NCBI GenBank assembly: GCA_021209875.1
Contig: JAGYVD010000008.1
Coordinates: forward strand, 1,115,501 to 1,179,500
DNA from: Rosellinia necatrix
Taxonomy: Eukaryota > Ascomycota > Sordariomycetes > Xylariales > Xylariaceae
Direction of reading: 5' to 3'
Length of the DNA stretch: 64,000 nt
The stretch's first letter is position 1; every line of letters starts with the position of its first letter. This document shows positions 20,874 through 35,703 of the stretch, piece after piece. Below the pieces are notes generated by a model that had not been told where the DNA came from, did not search any database, and was given only the letters and a program-made list of their open reading frames with translations. The position numbers were made by a program, and so were the translations under genes.

Positions 20874-23800
20874 TTTAGTAGCTAGCAATTTTAGTCGATT
20901 TTTTTTCCCCTGTTTTTTTTTTATAAAACGGTCAGCTTTTCAGCAGACTTGTTTTTTTTAAATATATTCTGCTTAATTTAATTAAAAATACGTTTTTTTT
21001 ATTAAGCTTAATTTTTAGCTGCTTTTTTTTTTTTATATTAAAATATTTATTTTTTTTATTCCGACAAGCTTTAGTTTTTTTTTTTTAAAAGTTATTATGT
21101 TATTATTAAACTTTTATAGTTTATTATTAATAAATTTTTATAGTTATTAATATTAACGCGTTATTTATAAAACTTTTAATAAATTTTATAATTTAAATAT
21201 AAACGTATAGCTTAAAAATAATATATAATTTAAAAATATTTTTATTTATAATATTTGTTTTTATTTTATTATAATAGCAGCTTATTTTTTATTAATAGTT
21301 TTATTTTTTATGTTTTTGCTACAGAAGCTTTTTAGTTTTATAGATTTATTAAAATTAGCAGAATATTATTTTTGCTATTAAATAGCTGTTTTTTTAAAAC
21401 AACTATATAATACTTTAGATTTAAAAATAAATTAAACGCTGTTTATTAAAATTTTAAACTTTAATTTTAAACTTAATAAGTTTTTAAAATTTTTATTATT
21501 TTTTTAAAAAAAGTATAACAAAATTTAAAAATATTTAATTTAAGCTATATTTTAAAAATAAATAATTAATATATATAAAGCTTAATAAACAATAAATAAA
21601 ATTAATAAGCTTATTTTATTAGAAATAATTATATATAAACTTTTATTTTATTATTTAAATAAATTTATTTAAACTTATTTTTTAAACTTTAAAATTAAAA
21701 TTATTTTTATATTAAAAATATTAAAAATATAGTATTATAAAGCTTAAAAAACAGACTTTTTTTTGTTTATATTTTTATTATTTTTATTATCTGACCTGTT
21801 ATTATTTTTAGTTTTATTTTTTTAAATCTGTTTTTTAAATATTATTTAATAAAAATTTCTAACGTTATATAATAAAAATAGCTATAGTAATATAAGTTTT
21901 TATATAAAATAACAACGTTAAAAATATAATAAATAATATATTTAAAACAACTAATATTATTTTTAAATAATTAGTTTTTATATTAAGTGAAAATTAAATA
22001 TAAAAATTTATTTAATTAAATATTTTTATTTTAACTTATTAAATATTTTTAAAACAGGCGATTATATTATAATTAAAAAATGCTTATTAAAAAATATTTA
22101 TTTTTTATAGCTTTAATAAAATAAAATGTTTTAAATTTTATTAAAACAAAAATATTATAAAATAATTTTTTAGCTATTTTAAAGCAACGTTTAGCTTTAA
22201 TATATAAATATATTAAATAATTTTATTAAAACAAAAATAAGCGTTAGTTTTAAATATATATTAAATAAACTTAAAATAAAATATTATAAAAATACTGCAG
22301 ATATTATTAAATAAACGTTTATTTATTTTTATAATAAGCAGCTAATATTATAAAAATATTAATTTATATATAAGCTATATTTATAATTAAAAGCTGTTAA
22401 AACTTAAGTTTTATTTTAAATATATAATTTTATAATTATATATAAAATTAATTTTATTTAAATTTATAATAGTTATATAAAAACTAATAATATTTATTAA
22501 TTTAAACTAGTTTTTTAATTATGTTAAAAAAATAAAAACATATAAAATTATATTGCTATATTATAATAAAAAAAAAAAATTTTTTTTGTTTTATAACTTT
22601 TTATTTTTTTTATTATTAAAACTATTATTTTTTAGTATAAAATTAATAAATAATGTTTTTTATTTAAAAAAAACTAATAAAATAATAACTTTATAGCATA
22701 ATATAGTTGTAAAACTATAAAAAACTTATAAAAACTAAAAACGTTTTTAAAACTATAATAATATATAAAACTATAATAAATTTTAAATATATAATAAAAT
22801 TTTTTATATAATAATTTTAAAAATAAAAGCTATACGTTAAATATATAATGTTGCGCTATTTATAAAAAACATAAAAAAATTATAACAAATAAAAATATAA
22901 AACTTATTATTAAATATAAAAACTATTTAAACAAATATTTTATAAATAAATTTAATTATAATAGATTTTAAAAAAGTTATATTAGTATTAATAATAAAAT
23001 ATTATTATTTATTAACAACAGTTAATTAAAAGCTTAAAAACAGAACTTATTACAGCATAAATATATTATAATAAAAAAATTAAAAAAAGAACTTTTTATT
23101 AAATATTTTAATAAAAAACTAAAAAAAATAATACTGTTTATTTAATTTTTTTAATATAAACTTATTAAATATTTAATAAAAAAGCTAAATATTATATAAT
23201 ACTGTTATTATAATATATAATTTTTAAATAAAACTGTTTTTTTGTTTATATAATTAAAAATAATATATTATATAAAAACTGTTATTATAATTATTAAAAA
23301 TAATTAATTTAAACTAAATAAAACAAAAGCTTTTTAATTAATAATATATTTAATATAATATATATAATATTAAATAATATTTTATATAATATAAAACAGT
23401 ATTTAATAAAATATATATATTTTTAATTATAAGTTATAATTAATAATATAAATAAAATTATTATAATATGTTTTAATATTAGCTGTTTTATAATAATAAT
23501 AATATAAAACTAGCTAAGCTAATTTATATTATATATAAAAAAATATAGTTTAAATAGCTGATAATAATAAATAAAATTAAAAACTTAATTATTTTCGCAG
23601 AAAAACCTAATTTTAGCTAAATATTGCTGAAAAAATAAACTATATATTTAAAATAAAATTTTTTAAATTAAAACTTAAATTATAAATAAATTAAAGCTAA
23701 ACCTGCTGCTAAAAACAGATTTTATAAATATAAATAAAATTATCGTTAATTTTTATAAAAATTAATTATGTTTAAAAACTATAATAATATTATTATATTT

Positions 23801-24899
23801 ATAAAAATTAATATTAAAAACAGCTAATAAAACAGCGCGTTATAACAACAGCTAATATTATAATATTATTTTATATAATAACTATAATATTAGTTATATA
23901 TGCTAATTTTTGCGATAAAATAGCAATAATTCCTGTTAAAATTATATGTTTATATTTATAATTATAAAAACATTAAAAGTAATAATATTTTCTACAGGTT
24001 TAAAAGCTGTTTTTTTATTAATTAAATTTATTAAAATATTATTATATAATAAAAATATAAATAAATATAATATTAAATTATTAAAATAATAATTACGTTT
24101 ATATTATATAAAAAAGCTAACTTATTAGCTGCTGCGTTAATATTAAAAAATTTATAAGTGATTTTTATATATTATAAGATTTTAAAATATTTAAAAAGCT
24201 TTTAGTTTATTTAAAGCTATTAAATAGTTTAATAAAAACATTTAAAATATAATAAAATATAATAAATTTAATATTTTTAAAAGTTATTTTTAAAAGCTTA
24301 AAAGTTTAAATTAATGCTTTATATAAAAACTAAAGATAGAATATATATTTATGTTTTAAATAACGCGTTTATAATAAAACTAAAAACGTTTTTAAAAAAC
24401 ATAAGATCTAATAAACAAAAATATTATTAAAATAAATAAAAATAATATAATATAAATAAATTTAATTAATAAGTAGCAGAATTAAATTTTTAATATAGTA
24501 AAGCTATATATATTAAAAATTAAAAATTAAAAAATGCAGATAAATAGTTTAAATTTATATATTAAAACAGAAAACTTAAGTTTATAAAATAATTAATATT
24601 ATTTAGATATTTAATATTTATTATATAGTATTATATAAATAATAAAAAAAAGCTAAATAATAGTTAATTTTTAATTGTTAAACAAAATTATTATATTTAA
24701 TATTTATTTATTATTAATATAAAAGTTATTATAATTAAACTAAAAAATATTAATATATTATAATAATTAACTGCTTTAAATTTTTTATTAACTGTTAATA
24801 TAGCTAGGCTATAAAAGCAGAATAATAGTTGTTTTATTAAAAGTTTTTATATATTTAAAATTATATTAATAAAATTTAAAAATAGCTTAAGTTACGCGT

Positions 24900-25480
24900 A
24901 ATAATTTATAAATAATATTTTTATATTATATAGCTAATTTGCAGCAGAATATATTAATAACGTTGTAATATTTTTAAAAACTGCTAATAAATATTATAAA
25001 TATATTAAAAAATCCTCTAAGTTTTTAATAATATTAACTTTAGTTTAGAACTAATAAAATTATTTATAGTATATTTTGCGGTACAATTATTAAGCTTTTT
25101 AATAAACAGCTTTAATTTTATAATTATTAATAATTAAATTAAAGCTATTTATAAATTAAAACTACTAGTAATATTTGCAGACTTAAAAATATATATTAAA
25201 ATAATAGGATTTTTATATAAGTTTATTTTTAATGTTAGCAAAAGCTTTTATTATTGTAAAAAAAACAAAGCTTTTAATAAACGTAAAATAATAAAAACTA
25301 TTTTTAAACAATTTTAACGCGATAATATTAAATAATAAAAATTATATTTATATTAACTAACTTAAAAATATAAAACTTTAAAATTATTTAAAACTAGCTT
25401 ATAAATACTAGTTATTTTAAATATTAAAACTATAAAAACAATTTTTATTAAATTTAATATTTTTATAAATAAAAATATAA
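24900..25480 (+). pseudogene. E1 reverse transcriptase remnant
   Basis: Plus-strand frames give FAAEYINNVVIFLKTANKYY. This is the YxDD box (24950-24961) with both Asp codons changed to Asn, followed by the usual hydrophobic strand. Downstream come FSLEL, YFAVQLLS, then IKAIYKLKLLVIFADLKIYI and FLYKFIFN, matching the RT-connection segment of fungal Gypsy elements. Many TAA and TAG codons stand where CAA or CAG would be. The same blocks recur in E2. Confidence 0.65.
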
Positions 25481-27477
25481 AATAATAACTTTTATATAAG
25501 CTTTATATAAAATAATAAAAAATCTCTGTTAATAATATTAAACTTATTTTATTTTTTAGCAAAACTTTTATATAATAAAAACAATTTATTAATTTATTAA
25601 AAAAAATATTAGTATTAGTTTAAATATATTATTAATTATAAATATAAATATAATCTTATATGCTGCCAGTAGTAGTATTAATAAACTATTTTATTATATA
25701 AAATATTATAAAATAAATAAGCTTAAAATTAGTTAATATTTTAAAATTAAATATTAAATTAATAACAGCATTTATTTATTTATTTTAATTTTAGCTAAAT
25801 ATTTGCTATATATTAAGTCGGCTTAATTTTATATTAAATATGTTATTATAACTACCGACTATATATAACGCTAATAATATTATTATTTAAAATAATAAAA
25901 AGCGGAAAACATTTAAAAATATTATTAAAAACTTTGGTTATATTATATCTATAGAAGTTAAAATAAATAACGTTTAAAAAAAAAAATTATTTAAAGCTAT
26001 AAAAAGATTTTTGTTTTATAAAAATAATTAAAAAATAAACAAGCAATATAAAAATAATTATAATAAATATATAATTATTTAAAAGAATTAATTCTGTATT
26101 ATAGCCGACTATTAGTTTATTTTTTTATAAAATTTTTAATAATCTGTTTTATATAATAAACGTTTAAAGCAAAATAAAGTTATATATTCTAGCTAGTTAT
26201 TAATAACAATTACTGCAGCTAGCATATAATAAAAATATTATTTTAGCTTTTAAAAATATATTATAAATTATAAAGCTTTATTATTTATAATTTTTAAAAT
26301 AAATACTCTAATATATTTAATTTTATTTTTAATGTTTTAAATATATAATTAATTAATAAAAACTATTAAAAAATTAAAACTTATTATAAAATTATTATAA
26401 TTATATTATATTATTATAATAGATTTTATTATTAAATTATTAAAAGTTTTAGCAGTAAATATTTTTAAAAAATAAAAAGTTATATCACTTATAACTTTTT
26501 ATGCTAGTTATTTATAAATTTTTAAAAAATATTATTAATATTTAAAAACGTTATATATAAAACTAAAAATAAACAAAAGTTTTAATATTTATATTATTAT
26601 TATATAATTAAAACATGCTAGCAAAAATTATTTTAAATAAAAACTTAAAATTTATGTTTAAATTTTAATAAACTTTATAAATTAAAATAAATATATTATT
26701 AAAAATAATAATAAGTTATTATTTTTAAACTAATAATTAAAATAAAAACGTAATTAAAACATTAAAATTATTATTTATTATTATATTATATTTTTAAAAC
26801 GTTATAAATAAATATTATTTTAATATTATAATATAATTTTAATAATATTAAATTAATAACAGTAAAAAAGTCTAAATAAAATAATATTAAACTTTAAGCT
26901 ATAAAATTTTTATTAATTATAAAAATACTTTATAAATTAATTAATTTTAATTTTATTGCTAATTATATTAAATAAATATTAAAACAGCAATTTAATTTAT
27001 AACAGTTAATATAAAAATCTAATATAATATTAAATATAATTTAATCTAATTTTAAATAAATAAAAAAACTTTTTATATTTATATAAAAATATTATTTATT
27101 TAAAAACTTTTGCAAAAATAGTTATAATAATAAACAGAACTATTTATTATATTAAAAAAAATAAATAAACTAGCATATAAATTAAACTTTTTTAAATATT
27201 AACGTATATATTAAGTTGTTTTAGTAGTATATTTATTTCTAGCGCTACTAGAACTAAACTTTTTTAACCGAAAAAAAAAACGCTTTAGGCGTATTTATAT
27301 TAAAAAAAATATAAACGATTTTGTTTTTTATAAAATTAAAACTATATTAGCTTAACAGATTAATAAAACCGGTAGATATTTAATATTAAAATATTTTATT
27401 TAATAAAAAGGATATAAAGCTTTATATAATAAATAGTATTTTAGAATATTACTTATATAAAACGCCGCCGAACTAAT

Positions 27478-27659
27478 TGTGAAGCCATCCCAACGGATGA
27501 CTTCCTTGGTGAAGCCATCCTGGCAGACGCCTTCCTTTGGAAAGCTTTTCTTTAGTGAAGCCTTCCTTCCGGAAGGCTTCAAGGAATAAATATATATTAG
27601 CTTAAAAGATAAATAGTAAATTAATTTTTTAATTTTTTCCAACTATCTAATGCCTATTA
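27478..27659 (+). repeat. E2 left LTR, 182 bp
   Basis: It begins TGTGAAGCCATCCC and ends GCCTATTA. It is moderately RIP-mutated, mostly in its right half. It contains the perfect inverted repeat GAAGCCTTCC/GGAAGGCTTC with a TTCC spacer. Confidence 0.9.
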
Positions 27660-30600
27660 TTTAATAGCTAGCGGCCTCGGTTAATCTTTTTCCCTTTTGT
27701 TTTTTTTTTATAAAACAGTTAGCCTTTTAGCAGATTTGTTTTTTTTAAATACATTTTGCTTAATTTAGTTAAAAATACGTTTTTTTTGTTAAGCTTAATT
27801 TTTAGCTGCTTTTTTTTTTTTATATTAAAATATTTGTTTTTTTATTCCGACAAGCTTTAGTTTTTTTTTTTTTTAAGTTATTACGTTATTATTAAACTTT
27901 TATAGTTTATTATTAATAAACTTTTATAGTTATTAATATTAATATGTTATCTGTAAAATTTTTAATAAACTTTATAATTTAAATATAAATATATAGCTTA
28001 AAAATAATATATAATTTAAAAATATTTTTATTTATAACATCTGTTTTTATTTTGCTGCAACAGCAGCTTATTTTTATTAATAGTTTTATTTTTTATTAAT
28101 AGTTTTTGCTATAAAAGCTTTTTAGTTTTATAAATTTATTAAAATTAGCAGAATATTATTTTTGCTATTAAATAGCTGCTTTTTTAAAACAACTATATAA
28201 TATTTTAGATTTAAAAATAAACCAGACGTTGTTTACTAAAATTTTAAACTTTAATTTTAAATTTAACAAGTTTTTAAAACTTTTATTATTTTTTTAAAAA
28301 AAATATAATAAAATTTAAAAATATTTAATTTAAGCTATACTTTAAAAATAAATAATTAATATATATAAAACTTAATAAATAATAAATAAAGCTAACAAGT
28401 TTATTTTATTAAAAATAGTTATATATAAACTTTTTATTTTATTATTTAAATAAATCTATTTAAACTTATTTTTTAAACTTTAAAATTAAAACTATTTTTA
28501 TATTAAAAGCATTAAAAATATAATATTATAAAGCTTAAAAAGCAGACTTTTTTTTGTTTATATTTTTATTATTTTTATTACCTGACCTGCTATTACTTCT
28601 ATTTCTACTTTTTTTAAATCTGCTTTAAGCACTATTTAATAAAAATTCCCAGCGTTATATAATAAAAATAGCTATAATAATATAAGTTTTTATATAAAAT
28701 AACAACATTAAAAGCATAATAAATAATATATTTAAAACAGTTAATATTATTTTTAAACAATTAGTTTTTATATTAAATAAAATTAAATATAAAAATTTAT
28801 TTAGTTAAATATTTTTATTTTAACTTATTAAATATTTTTAAAGCAAACAACTATATTATAATTAAAAAATGCTTATTAAAAAATATTTATTTTTTGCAGC
28901 TTTAATAAAATAAAATGCTTTAAACTTTATTAAAATAAAAATATTATAAAATAACTTTTTTAACTATTTTAAAATAACGCTTAGCTTTAATATATAAATA
29001 TATTAAATAATTTTATTAAAATAATAATAAGCGCTAGTTTTAAATATATATTAAGCAAACTTAAGATAAAATATTATAAAAATACTGCAGACGCTATTAA
29101 ATAAACGTTTATTTATTTTTATAATAAACAGCTAATATTATAAAAATATTAATTTAAATATAAGCTATATTTATAATTAAAAGCTGTTAAAACTTAAGTT
29201 TTATTTTAAATATATAGTTCTGCAGTTATATATAAAACTAGCTTTATTTAAACTTGTAACAGCTATATAAAAATTAATAATATTTATTAGCTTAAACTAA
29301 TTTTTAACTATGTTAAAAAAATAAAAACATATAAAACTATATTGCTACATTATAATAAAAAAAAAAACTTTTTTTTTGTTTTATAATTTTTATTTTTTAT
29401 TATTAAAACTATTATTTTTTAATATAAAATTAATAAATAATGTTTTTTTAATTAAAAAAAATTAATAAAACAATAACTTTATAATATAACGTAGTTATAA
29501 AATTATAAAAAACTTATAAAAACTAAAAATATTTTTAAAACTATAATAATATATAAAACTACAACAGATTTTAAACATATAATAAAATTTTTTATATAAT
29601 AATTTTAAAAATAAAAGCTGTACGTTAAATATATAATGTTATATTATTTATAAAAACATAAAAAATTATAATAAATAAAAACGTAAAACTTATTATTAAA
29701 TATAAAAACTATTTAAACAGATATTTTATAAATAAGTTTAACTATAACAGATTTTAAAAAAATTACGTTAGTATTAATAATAAAATATTACTACTTATTA
29801 ACAACAGTTAATTAAAAGCTTAAAAACAGAACTTATTACAGCATAAATATATTATAATAAAAAAATTAAAAAAAGAAATTTTTTATTAAATATTCTAATA
29901 AAAAACTAAAAAATAATATTATTTATCTGATTTTTTTAACGTGAACTTATTAAATATTTAGTAAAAAAGCTTAACGTTATATAATACTGTTATTATAATA
30001 TATAATTTTTAAATAAAACTGCTTTTTTATTTATATAATTAAAAATAATATATTATATTAAAGCTGTTGTTATAATTATTAAAAATAATTAGTTTAAGCT
30101 AAATAAAACAAAAGTTTTTTAATTAATAATATATTTAATATAATATATATAATATTAAACAGTATTTTATATAATATAAAATAATATTTAATAAAATATA
30201 TATATTTTTAATTATAAGTTATAATTAATAATATAAATAAAATTATTATAATATGTTTTAATACCGGCTGTTTTATAATAATAATAATATAAAACTAGCT
30301 AAGCTAATTTATATTATATATAAAAAAATATAGTTTAAATAGCTAATAATAATAAATAAAATCGGAAGTTTAATTATTTTTGCAAAAACCTAATTTTAGC
30401 TAAATATCGCTAAAAAATAAACTATATATTTAAAATAAAAATTTTTAAATTAAAGCTTAAATTATAAATAAATTAAAACTAAACCTGTTATTAAAAACAG
30501 ACTTTATAAACATAAATAAAACTATTGTTAATTTTTATAAAAATCGGTTATATTTAAAAATTATAATAATATTGTTATGTTTATAAAAATTAGTATTAAA

Positions 30601-31689
30601 AAGCAGCTAATAAAACAGCACGTTATAATAACAGCTAATATTATAATATTATTTTATATAATAATTATAATATTAATTATATATATTAATTTTTATAATA
30701 AAATAGCAATAATTCTTGTTAAAATTATATATTTATATTTATAATTATAAAAGTATTAAAAACAATAATATTTTTATAAGTTTAAAAGCTGTTTTTTTAT
30801 TAATTAAACTTATTAAAACATTATTATATAATAAAAATATAAATAAATATAATATTAAATTATTAAAACAATAACTACGTTTATATTACATAAAAAAGCT
30901 AATTTATTAGCTGCCGCGTTAATATTAAAAAATCTATAAATAATTTTTATATATTATAAAATTTTAAAATATTTAAAAAGCCTTTAGCTTATTTAAAGCT
31001 ATTAAACAATTTAATAAAAACATTTAAAATATAATAAAATATAATAAATTTAATACTTTTAAAAGCTATTTTTAAAAGCTTAAAAGCTTAAATTAATACT
31101 TTATATAAAAATTAAAAACGGAGTATATATTTATATTTTAAATAACATGTTTATAATAAAACTAAAAACATTTTTAAAAAACATAAGATTTAATAAACAA
31201 AAATATTATTAAAATAAATAAAAATAATATAATATAAATAAATTTAATTAATAAATAATAGAATTAAATCTTTAATATAGCAAAACTATATATATTAAAA
31301 ATTAAAAATTAAAAATTGCAGATAAATAGTTTAAATTTATATATTAAAACAAAAACTTAAGTTTATAAAATAATTAATATTATTTAAATATTTAATATTT
31401 ATTATATAACGTTATATAAATAATAAAAAAAGCCAAGTAGTAATTAACTTTTAATTGTTAAATAAAATTATTATATTTAATATTTATTTATTATTAATAT
31501 AAAAGCTATTATAGCTAAACTAAAAAATATTAATATATTATAATAATTAACTGTTTTAAAATTTTTATTAATTATTAATATAGCTAAGCTATAAAAGTAA
31601 AATAGTAGTTGTTTTATTAAAAGTTTTTATATATTTAAAGTTATATTAATAAAATTTAAAAATAGCTTAAGTTATATATAATAATTTAT

Positions 31690-32270
31690 AAATAATATTT
31701 TTATGCTATATAGCCGATTTATAACAAAATATATTAATAATGTTATAATATTTTTAAAAACTATTAATAAATATTATAAGCATATTAAAAAATCTTTTAA
31801 ATTTTTAATAATATTAACTTTAGCTTAAAACTAACAAAATTATTTATAATATATTTTATAATATAATTATTAAGCTTTTTAATAAACAGCTTTAGCTTTA
31901 TAATTACTAATAATTAAATCGAAGCTATTTATAAATTAAAACTACTAATAATATTTATAAACTTAGAAATATATATTAAAATAATAGGATTTTTACACAA
32001 GTTTATTTTTTAGTATTAATAAAAGCTCCTATTATTATAAAAAAAAAAAACAAAGCTTTTAATAAACGTAAGAACAACAAAAACTATTTTTAAAATAATT
32101 TTAACGCAACAACGTTAAGCAGCAAAAATTATATTTATATTAACTAATTTAAAAATATAAAACTTTAAAATTATTTAAAACCAGCTTATAAATACTAGCT
32201 ATTTTAAATATTAAAACTATAAAAAATAGTTTTTTATTAAACTTAATACTTTTTATAAACAAAAGTATAA
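31690..32270 (+). pseudogene. E2 reverse transcriptase remnant
   Basis: This is the same blocks as in E1. The YxDD box is at 31730-31741 (read YINN) and the connection segment IEAIYKLKLL, FINLEIYIKIIGFLHKF follows near 31918-32010. Stops interrupt it throughout. G lies about 220 bp further on, in the expected RNase H region. Confidence 0.65.
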
Positions 32271-32489
32271 AATAATAGCTTTTTATATAAGCTTCATATA
32301 AAATAATAAAAAAATCCCTGTTAATAATATTAAACTTATTTTATTTTTTAGTAAAACTTTTACGCAGCAAAAAACAATTTATTAATCTATTAAAAAAAAA
32401 ATATTAGCATTAGTTTAAATATATTGTTAATTATAAGCGTAAATATAATTTTATATGCTGCTAATAATAATATTAATAAATTATCTCGT

Positions 32490-32690
32490 TGAGAAGATTA
32501 GTATAAAGGTAGAAAGAAAGATGCCTCTATTAATTTCTGCTAGGTGGGGAATTTTAGTAAGTTTAGAATTAACCCCTGCAGAGGTGGCCGTAGGCCACCT
32601 GTTGCCAGCCGTAGCCTGTGCAACTTATTTAATTTAATAATACACGAGCCGTTGGCTCGATTAATATGGGCTTTTTCGGAGACTTTATTA
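32490..32690 (-). repeat. Element G, left LTR
   Basis: It aligns with 40072-40272. It contains hairpin sequences AGGTGGCCGTAGGCCACCT and CGAGCCGTTGGCTCG; a third, CCCCTTCGGGG, is intact only in the right copy. Confidence 0.9.
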
Positions 32691-34212
32691 AAATGCCGGC
32701 GGACAGAAAAACAGCTACTGCTTTTAGTAATACGTCAGGTTGTTTTATAGGGCCGTTTTCCGCGTTTAATTTTTTTTTTTATTTTAAAACAAGAGCTGTT
32801 TTTTTTTTAATAGTCGTTTATTACTTCTTTTAAATAACGCAGTTAATTTTTAATATATTATTAGTTATATTTATATCTTTAGTTTTGCTATTTAATTAAA
32901 TAATTAAATCTGTTTTTTTTTTTATCGACGTAATGTTTAAAAATTTGTTTAACTTTATATATTTTTTTGTTATTGCTATTTAAATGCTTATATTAATTAG
33001 CTTTTATTAGCTTGGGCGCTAGTTTAGTTTATTTAAAAAAGTTATTTTAGCTGCATATACGTTATAAATAAGCTATTAATATTACTAAATAAATTTTATA
33101 ATGCTTTAAAAAATTTAATTTATAAGCTAAATTTTTAACTTTTTTTTTTACTGTTTAAAGTTCTGCGCGTTATTATAAGTATTTTTTTAAAAGCTTATTT
33201 AATAAATAATATTTGTTATATAAATATAACAATATTTTTCGCTAGAAATAAATTATAATATATAATATTTACTATTATAATATTTTTTAGCTTGTACTGC
33301 AGCAAAATCTATTGCTAGCTTAGCGTTTTATTTAAAATAATCTTTTAAAGTTTTTATTTATTTTATGCTTGATTAATTAAATTAATCGGTAATAAAGTTT
33401 AAAAGTTTTAATAATTTAAATCTAAATAGTTGTTTATATAAAATAAACTATGTCGCTTGTAATTATATAGTATTAAAATTTTACTATAATATTAAATATA
33501 AGTTAACCTAGTTAAACTTAAAGTTTTTAAAGTTATAATAATATATTATTAATTTAACTGTTTAGTTTTTTTTTTCCGATAATTTATTATTTTAAAAATA
33601 ATACGCTATAGTTATTAATAGTTTTATACTTAAAGCTTTTTATATTTTTTTTAAAAATTAAATATAAACTTTTAGTTTTAATTAAAAATAATACTTTTAA
33701 AAATTCTTTAATTGCTTATTAATAATTATTTTATAAATATATTAGCTTAATTTTTAATTATATATTTTTATTTTTAAAAATAAACAGGCTCTGTTTAAAT
33801 ATATAATATAATATAATTATTATATAATTATATATATTATAATATTTTTGCCTGCTAACTGCTATAAAATACTTTTAATATTTATTAAAAATAGTTCTAA
33901 TATAAAATCAATTATTATTATTTATATAAATAACATATTTTTTAAACATATTAGTTTAAAGCTTTTTATTAGTTTAAATCGGTCTATATAATTAAAGTTG
34001 CAACTTAAACAGCATTTGACGTATTTTTTAACCAACTAAAATTTATAATAAATAAAAAACTTTTCGAGATTTTCTATTATTTTTTCTAAACTAACGTAAT
34101 ATTTATCGTTGTATATAGCTTTAAACATTTATTTAACTATATTATATAAAACATATAATCGTTTTATTTTTTAATATTAATTATAAATTAAACTATTTAT
34201 AATAAAAAAAAA

Positions 34213-34488
34213 ATGCCTAGGTTTAAAAAATATTATAACGCCCTTGTTGTCCCAGCGAAATTCCGGAATACTGAGCTTGTTTATTATTTTATTATACCGT
34301 ACATCGGTTTAATAATTTTTTTTTTAAATTTCGTTTTTTATTTGTCGCTTATTACTGCTTTTGCTATATATTTTACTACGTTCTATATTAAGTCTAGTAT
34401 TACTAGTTCTTTTAATTTTTATAACTTGCCTGTTTTATTTACAGCGTTTTATATTAATTTAAATCTGTTTAATACGTTTAGTACATAG
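34213..34488 (+). other. Longest open frame inside element G, not a gene
   Basis: This 91-codon frame begins MPRFKKYYNALV and then becomes a run of Phe, Tyr, Ile and Leu, as expected from AT-rich noise. The bases at 34240-34275 keep unusual G and C (GTCCCAGCGAAATTCCGG) and may mark a less mutated patch of G. It lies opposite the coding strand, so I do not call a protein. Confidence 0.4.
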
Positions 34489-35542
34489 TTTAATTTTTTT
34501 AACAAATAATATATTTAAAATCTATACTAAAAAAAGTATACTAAAAAATTAACTAGTCAGATGTTTATATAATCTATAGCAGCTATATTTAATAATATTT
34601 AATTAATTATATTTTTAGTTGTTAAATAATTTATAAATACGATTATATTGTTTTTATTAGATTAGACTATTATTTATAGTTTTTTAACAGCTTAAATAAA
34701 ACAAGCTATTTTTAATTTAGATAATTTATATTTAGTTTTGGCCTGCAATAAACTACGACTTAAATATATAATTAGTTCTATTTATATTAATAAAATTAAG
34801 CTTCTAGGCTTTTAATTATATTTCCTGCTTATATAAAATAATATAACTTTAAAACTATGTTTTTTAGCTTTATTTATTTATAAAAAAAGCAGTTTTTTTA
34901 GATTATAATATCGCAAAGTTGTTTTATAGCAAATAACATCTTAAATAGCTTTAAACGAAGCTATTTCTGCTTTTGTTAGTTTATAATACGTGTTATAAAC
35001 GTAATAAATACGTTTTTTTTTATTTAAAGTCTTTTTTTTTTTACGTTTTTTAGCCAGTAAATTAGTTTTTTTAATTCTGTAATAGTTCCGCTAACTAAGC
35101 GTAATATAGAATTAAATTACAAAAGAATCTGCTTGTTTTAAAATATTTTTTAAAAGCTTGCAACGTTTTCAGAAAAACTAATTATTAGAATATTTATATT
35201 TGCTTAGCAATAGTTAATAGTTTTAAAGCATTTACACAAAATCTAAAAAGCTTTACAGATAAATAGCTAACAAAAGATTTCGTAAAAGATATCGCGATGT
35301 TTTTTTTCGCGAAATAATATAAAAATTGTTTTAAAATGTTTAAAATAATCTTTATAACTATTAAAGTATATAATAACATTATTAATAAAACATTAATAAT
35401 AATATATATACTTACGCAGCAGTTAATCTATATATTTTTATATATATGCTAAAAAATTACTATATTTTATTAATACTACGTTAGATTATTTCAAGCCGCA
35501 GGAACTAATTATTATAAATATATTTTTAGATTTAAAATATAC

Positions 35543-35703
35543 TAGAAATTAATAAAAAAATCCCGTTGTATTAATAATCATAATATATTTTTTGCTTAAC
35601 AAGCTTCCGATTATTTCGTTTTATAAAAATAACAGGTAATTATCTAGAACTACTATTTTATTAAGTTGTTAAAAATCAACTACTACTTGGCTTTTATTAA
35701 CTC
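35543..35703 (-). pseudogene. Element G reverse transcriptase remnant
   Basis: Minus-strand translation gives RVNKSQVVVDF, then QLNKIVVLDNY, NEIIGSLLSKKYIMIINTT and GFFY. This matches the Gypsy RT start (VVDxRxLN, DxYPLP, then the first catalytic block ending DATxFFYQ) with Asp changed to Asn and stops at Arg or Gln positions. Confidence 0.75.

Noticed and set aside
27400..27642. 80-codon minus-strand frame (also 45224-45511) with a protein-like stretch
   Set aside because: It is the reverse strand of the E-family LTR (inverted GAAGCCTTCC repeat) and its flank; it repeats wherever the LTR occurs.
32455..32750. Two overlapping 60-68 codon plus-strand frames
   Set aside because: They lie in the GC-richer LTR of element G; their openness follows from the hairpin sequences and not from a gene.
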